Shown here: positions 5,081 through 7,187 of the stretch, one piece after another | How the letters are laid out: each line of letters starts with the position of its first letter | Position numbering within the stretch: position 1 is the stretch's first letter | Source of the DNA: Deltaproteobacteria bacterium | GTDB taxonomy: Bacteria > Desulfobacterota > DSM-4660 > Desulfatiglandales > Desulfatiglandaceae | DNA length: 7,187 bases | Direction of reading: 5' to 3' | NCBI GenBank assembly: GCA_019307645.1 | Contig: JAFDJF010000111.1 | Span: forward strand, 1-7,187 | The notes under the pieces: generated by a model | What the model was told of the DNA's origin: nothing | Seen by the model: the letters and a program-made list of their open reading frames with translations, nothing else | The model's database searches: none | Position numbers and translations under genes: made by a program

Positions 5081-7007
5081 ATCAGGAAGCATCGGAAGTC
5101 TCGAACTCAAAAACAGGCTCGTTCTGGCGGCTTCGGGCACAGGTTTTGCCGGCATTTACGGCGAGGTAACGGACAGACTCATCGACTATTATGCTGAACG
5201 TGCTAAAGGTGGTGTGGGGCTTATCACTGTTGAATGCACCATTGTTACTCCCGAAAGACAGTTTGGGATTACTGTTCCCACTGAGTTGAGAATCTACAAT
5301 CACAGGTATATTCCGGGACTGAACCTGATTGTGGAGGCCATCCATCGGCACGGCGCCAAAGCAGCCATTCAACTCAATTCACCGGGCGGCCTGATTGATC
5401 CATCCATTGAACCGGGGGTGACACCGGCCACTGCAAGCCCAATAGAAGCGCAAGGCATTGTTGCTTCCTACCGCACAAGGGAATGCACCCTTGAAGATAT
5501 TAAAATACTGCAGGCTGCATACGCGGATGCTGCTGAAAGGGCAAAAATGGCAGGATTTGATGCGGTTGAACTCCACTGTGCCCATGGCTACCTCCTCTGC
5601 ACTTTCCAATCCGCACATACAAACAAGAGAAACGATGCATACGGAGGCAGTTTTGATAACAGGATGAGGATGGCGGTGGAGACGATACGGCAAATGCGCC
5701 GGAAGATCGGGCCGGATTTCCCCATTATTACACGGATCCCTTGTGAGGAGTATGTTCCGGAAGGGATAGATATTGAAGAAAGCATCAAAATGGCAAAGGT
5801 CTACATCGAAGCCGGGGGCAACGCCATAAACATTACCAGTGGAACACTTGGCGCTCCGATCTCCAAATGTTACGGAGGCAGTTGGCCCCAGTATGCAAAA
5901 AGAGCGCTGCTCAAACCCCATGCTGCCAGGATGAAAGAGGCTGTCGATGTCCCGGTGATGATCGTTGGCGGGTATGACCGGGCCGATCTTGCAAATGACA
6001 TAATTAAAGAGGGGAAGGCTGATTTTATCGAGATCTCCAGGGGACTGATCGCTGACCCTCAACTGCCAAACAAACTCAAGGGCGGCAGGCAGAGAGAGAT
6101 CAGGCCCTGTATAAGATGTAACTCCCTTTGTCTGGGTCGTGTGCTTCAATACCGGTCCATCAGCTGCGCCGTTAACCCTGTTGTGGGGTATGAGGGGCGT
6201 TATCGCCTTAAGGAGAGCCCTACACCAAAGAAGGTTGTGGTTGTGGGTGCGGGACCGGGCGGGCTTGAGGCCGCCATGGTGGCAACAATGCGGGGGCACA
6301 AGGTCACCCTGTTTGAGCAGGACAAACAGGTCGGCGGGGCCCTGATTGCGGCCTCTGTGCCCCAGTTTAAAGAAGAAGAAAAGCGACTTATTGAGTACTT
6401 TCGGCATCAGATAGACAAGCTGGGTGTTCGTGTGAAGCTGGGGCATCAGGCAGATTCGGACTCAATCCTTCATGAATCACCGGATGTTGTTATCATTGCC
6501 ACGGGTGCGCAGTCAGCAAAACCCGACATTCCGGGGTCTGAAAAAGGCGTTGATGCTGTAGATTTACTGATGGGTAGAGCCTCCGTTCCAGATCCCGCGG
6601 TGATCATTGGTGGAGGTCTTGTGGGATGTGAAACAGCGCTTCATTTGGCCCTTCAGGGGCGGAAGGTTTCAATCATTGAAATGATGGACGAGATACTGGT
6701 CCAGGTTAACGTAATATCCCGCTACGGGCTGATTGAAAGTCTGACAGAACAGGGCGTGCCATGGTCATGCGGGATTCAGCTGGCCTCGGTTCAGGACTCT
6801 GAAATAGGTGTCATAGACAAAGCGGGCAAACATTATTCCATTGAGGGGCATGCTGTATATGCTCTCGGCCTGACTTCCAAAAACGCCGGACTCATGGAAT
6901 CTCTCACTGGAAAGATCCCTGAACTCTATAACATTGGAGACTGCATTTCACCGAGAAAGATATGGAACGCCATACACGAAGGATTCCGGATAGCGAACGA
7001 TATCTGA
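5058..7007 (+). CDS. FMN/[4Fe-4S]/FAD oxidoreductase of the Old Yellow Enzyme family (2,4-dienoyl-CoA reductase / BaiCD / enoate reductase type)
   Basis: This complete 649-residue protein has the three-part build of FadH, BaiCD/BaiH and enoate reductases, which reduce activated C=C bonds with electrons passed from NAD(P)H through FAD and an iron-sulfur cluster to FMN. The TIM barrel (about 5-340) shows 'LFESGSIGSLELKNRLV', 'LIDYYAERAKGGVGLI', and 'VELHCAHGYLL' with His176 and Tyr178. Tyr178 sits where the family's proton-donating Tyr lies (Tyr166 in E. coli FadH). 'NKRNDAYGGSFDNRMR' and the FMN-phosphate region 'EISRGLIADPQLPNKL' follow. The cluster motif is C-x2-C-x3-C-x11-C at Cys351, Cys354, Cys358 and Cys370. 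FAD-binding 'VVVGAGPGGLEAA' begins near 394, and a second nucleotide loop 'IIGGGLVGCE' near 516. It ends with the usual 'NIGDCISPRKIWNAIHEG' FAD contact. Start ATG 5058 has GGAAGGA 10 bases upstream. The 47-base gap after the Mo/W gene suggests the same operon. Acyl-CoA or free-acid substrate cannot be told. Confidence 0.93.
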   Translation: MDYSKLFESGSIGSLELKNRLVLAASGTGFAGIYGEVTDRLIDYYAERAKGGVGLITVECTIVTPERQFGITVPTELRIYNHRYIPGLNLIVEAIHRHGAKAAIQLNSPGGLIDPSIEPGVTPATASPIEAQGIVASYRTRECTLEDIKILQAAYADAAERAKMAGFDAVELHCAHGYLLCTFQSAHTNKRNDAYGGSFDNRMRMAVETIRQMRRKIGPDFPIITRIPCEEYVPEGIDIEESIKMAKVYIEAGGNAINITSGTLGAPISKCYGGSWPQYAKRALLKPHAARMKEAVDVPVMIVGGYDRADLANDIIKEGKADFIEISRGLIADPQLPNKLKGGRQREIRPCIRCNSLCLGRVLQYRSISCAVNPVVGYEGRYRLKESPTPKKVVVVGAGPGGLEAAMVATMRGHKVTLFEQDKQVGGALIAASVPQFKEEEKRLIEYFRHQIDKLGVRVKLGHQADSDSILHESPDVVIIATGAQSAKPDIPGSEKGVDAVDLLMGRASVPDPAVIIGGGLVGCETALHLALQGRKVSIIEMMDEILVQVNVISRYGLIESLTEQGVPWSCGIQLASVQDSEIGVIDKAGKHYSIEGHAVYALGLTSKNAGLMESLTGKIPELYNIGDCISPRKIWNAIHEGFRIANDI

Positions 7008-7043
7008 ATTCTGGTTTTTACATATCTCTGGCCAAACACTGGT

Positions 7044-7078
7044 TTATCGTCAGTGATCAATACAGATCTATTATCGTC
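7044..7078 (+). repeat. Pair of 8-base direct repeats with two 6-base palindromes between them, upstream of the gene at 7136
   Basis: TTATCGTC occurs at 7044-7051 and again at 7071-7078, exactly 27 bases apart. Between them lie the palindromes TGATCA (7054-7059) and AGATCT (7064-7069). The position, just past the OYE stop and 58 bases before the next start, would suit an operator, but short repeats of this kind can arise by chance. Confidence 0.3.
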
Positions 7079-7135
7079 CAGCCAAAAACATTACATGATA
7101 CACGAAGCATTCGCAATCACAGCAAGGATATGCGC

Positions 7136-7187
7136 ATGAAACCGATTAACCGACAGTGGCGTGTTGCAAGGCCCCATGACGGGGCGG
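7136..7187 (+). CDS. Start of a gene cut by the window edge, possibly an NADP-dependent medium-chain reductase (CurA/prostaglandin reductase-like)
   Basis: ATG 7136 has AGGA at 7125-7128, 7 bases upstream, and the frame stays open to the window end for 17 codons: 'MKPINRQWRVARPHDGA'. The 'NRQWRVARPHDG' stretch resembles the first residues of zinc-independent medium-chain reductases such as CurA, YncB and prostaglandin reductase, which commonly start with an 'NRQW-LA-RP-G' pattern. These enzymes reduce alpha,beta-double bonds of enals, enones or enoyl compounds with NADPH, which would suit the upstream enzymes. An in-frame ATG at 7130 is an alternative start with worse spacing. With only 17 residues visible, the family call is a guess; that a gene starts here is more secure. 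Confidence 0.45.
   Translation, partial: MKPINRQWRVARPHDGA

Noticed and set aside
5379..6446. Long antisense open frame (355 codons) opposite the OYE gene
   Set aside because: It lies wholly inside a gene with clear FMN, FeS and FAD motifs, and its translation has no domain I recognise. It is a shadow of the codon use of the real gene.
7171..7185. Perfect inverted repeat GCCCC-ATGAC-GGGGC
   Set aside because: It lies within the first codons of a gene that starts at 7136 and no T-run is visible after it, so it is more likely coding sequence than a terminator.
1..7187. CRISPR arrays, tRNA or rRNA genes, insertion sequences
   Set aside because: No spaced direct-repeat array, no tRNA-like cloverleaf, and no transposase frame or terminal inverted repeats were seen.

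Overview
The window carries one run of genes, all on the + strand, that looks like part of an anaerobic catabolic operon. Every identifiable enzyme belongs to an oxygen-sensitive or anaerobic-type family: a 2-hydroxyacyl-CoA dehydratase / class I benzoyl-CoA reductase (BCR)-type enzyme with its ATP-driven activator, a molybdenum- or tungsten-bis-pterin enzyme, and an FMN/[4Fe-4S]/FAD Old Yellow Enzyme (OYE) of the 2,4-dienoyl-CoA reductase/BaiCD type. Base composition is intermediate (about half GC by eye). A strict anaerobe is well supported. A sulfate-reducing or syntrophic Desulfobacterota-like bacterium is my best guess from gene content, but nothing here proves the taxon.

Layout. Positions 2-256 hold the last 84 codons of a BcrC/BzdN/HgdA-like subunit. 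Positions 261-1664 hold its partner, a BcrB/BzdO-like subunit whose Shine-Dalgarno (SD) sequence overlaps the stop of the previous gene. Positions 1679-2473 hold a single 264-residue activase with both cluster-binding cysteines. A short gap follows. Positions 2539-2885 hold a broken SnoaL/NTF2-like gene that has lost its middle and changed frame. Positions 2944-5010 hold a 688-residue cytoplasmic Mo/W-bis-MGD enzyme, and 5058-7007 a complete 649-residue OYE-type flavoprotein. After about 130 non-coding bases, a new gene starts at 7136 and runs off the end. Its first residues resemble the CurA/prostaglandin-reductase branch of the medium-chain dehydrogenases.

How they may work together. The activase should hydrolyse ATP to inject a low-potential electron into the two-subunit dehydratase/reductase, which then removes water from a 2-hydroxyacyl-CoA or reduces an aromatic or unsaturated acyl-CoA. 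The OYE-type enzyme would reduce an enoyl or dienoyl intermediate with NAD(P)H. The Mo/W enzyme could hydrate, dehydroxylate or oxidise a related compound. Gene order (two large subunits, then activase) resembles bcrCBAD/bzdNOPQ, but only one activase is present, as in the dehydratases. The pairing of an OYE-type reductase with a SnoaL-like gene recalls baiCD/baiE of bile-acid 7-dehydroxylation. The substrate cannot be read from the sequence. The combination, and especially the Mo/W enzyme beside a BCR/HGD module, is the part most worth following up.
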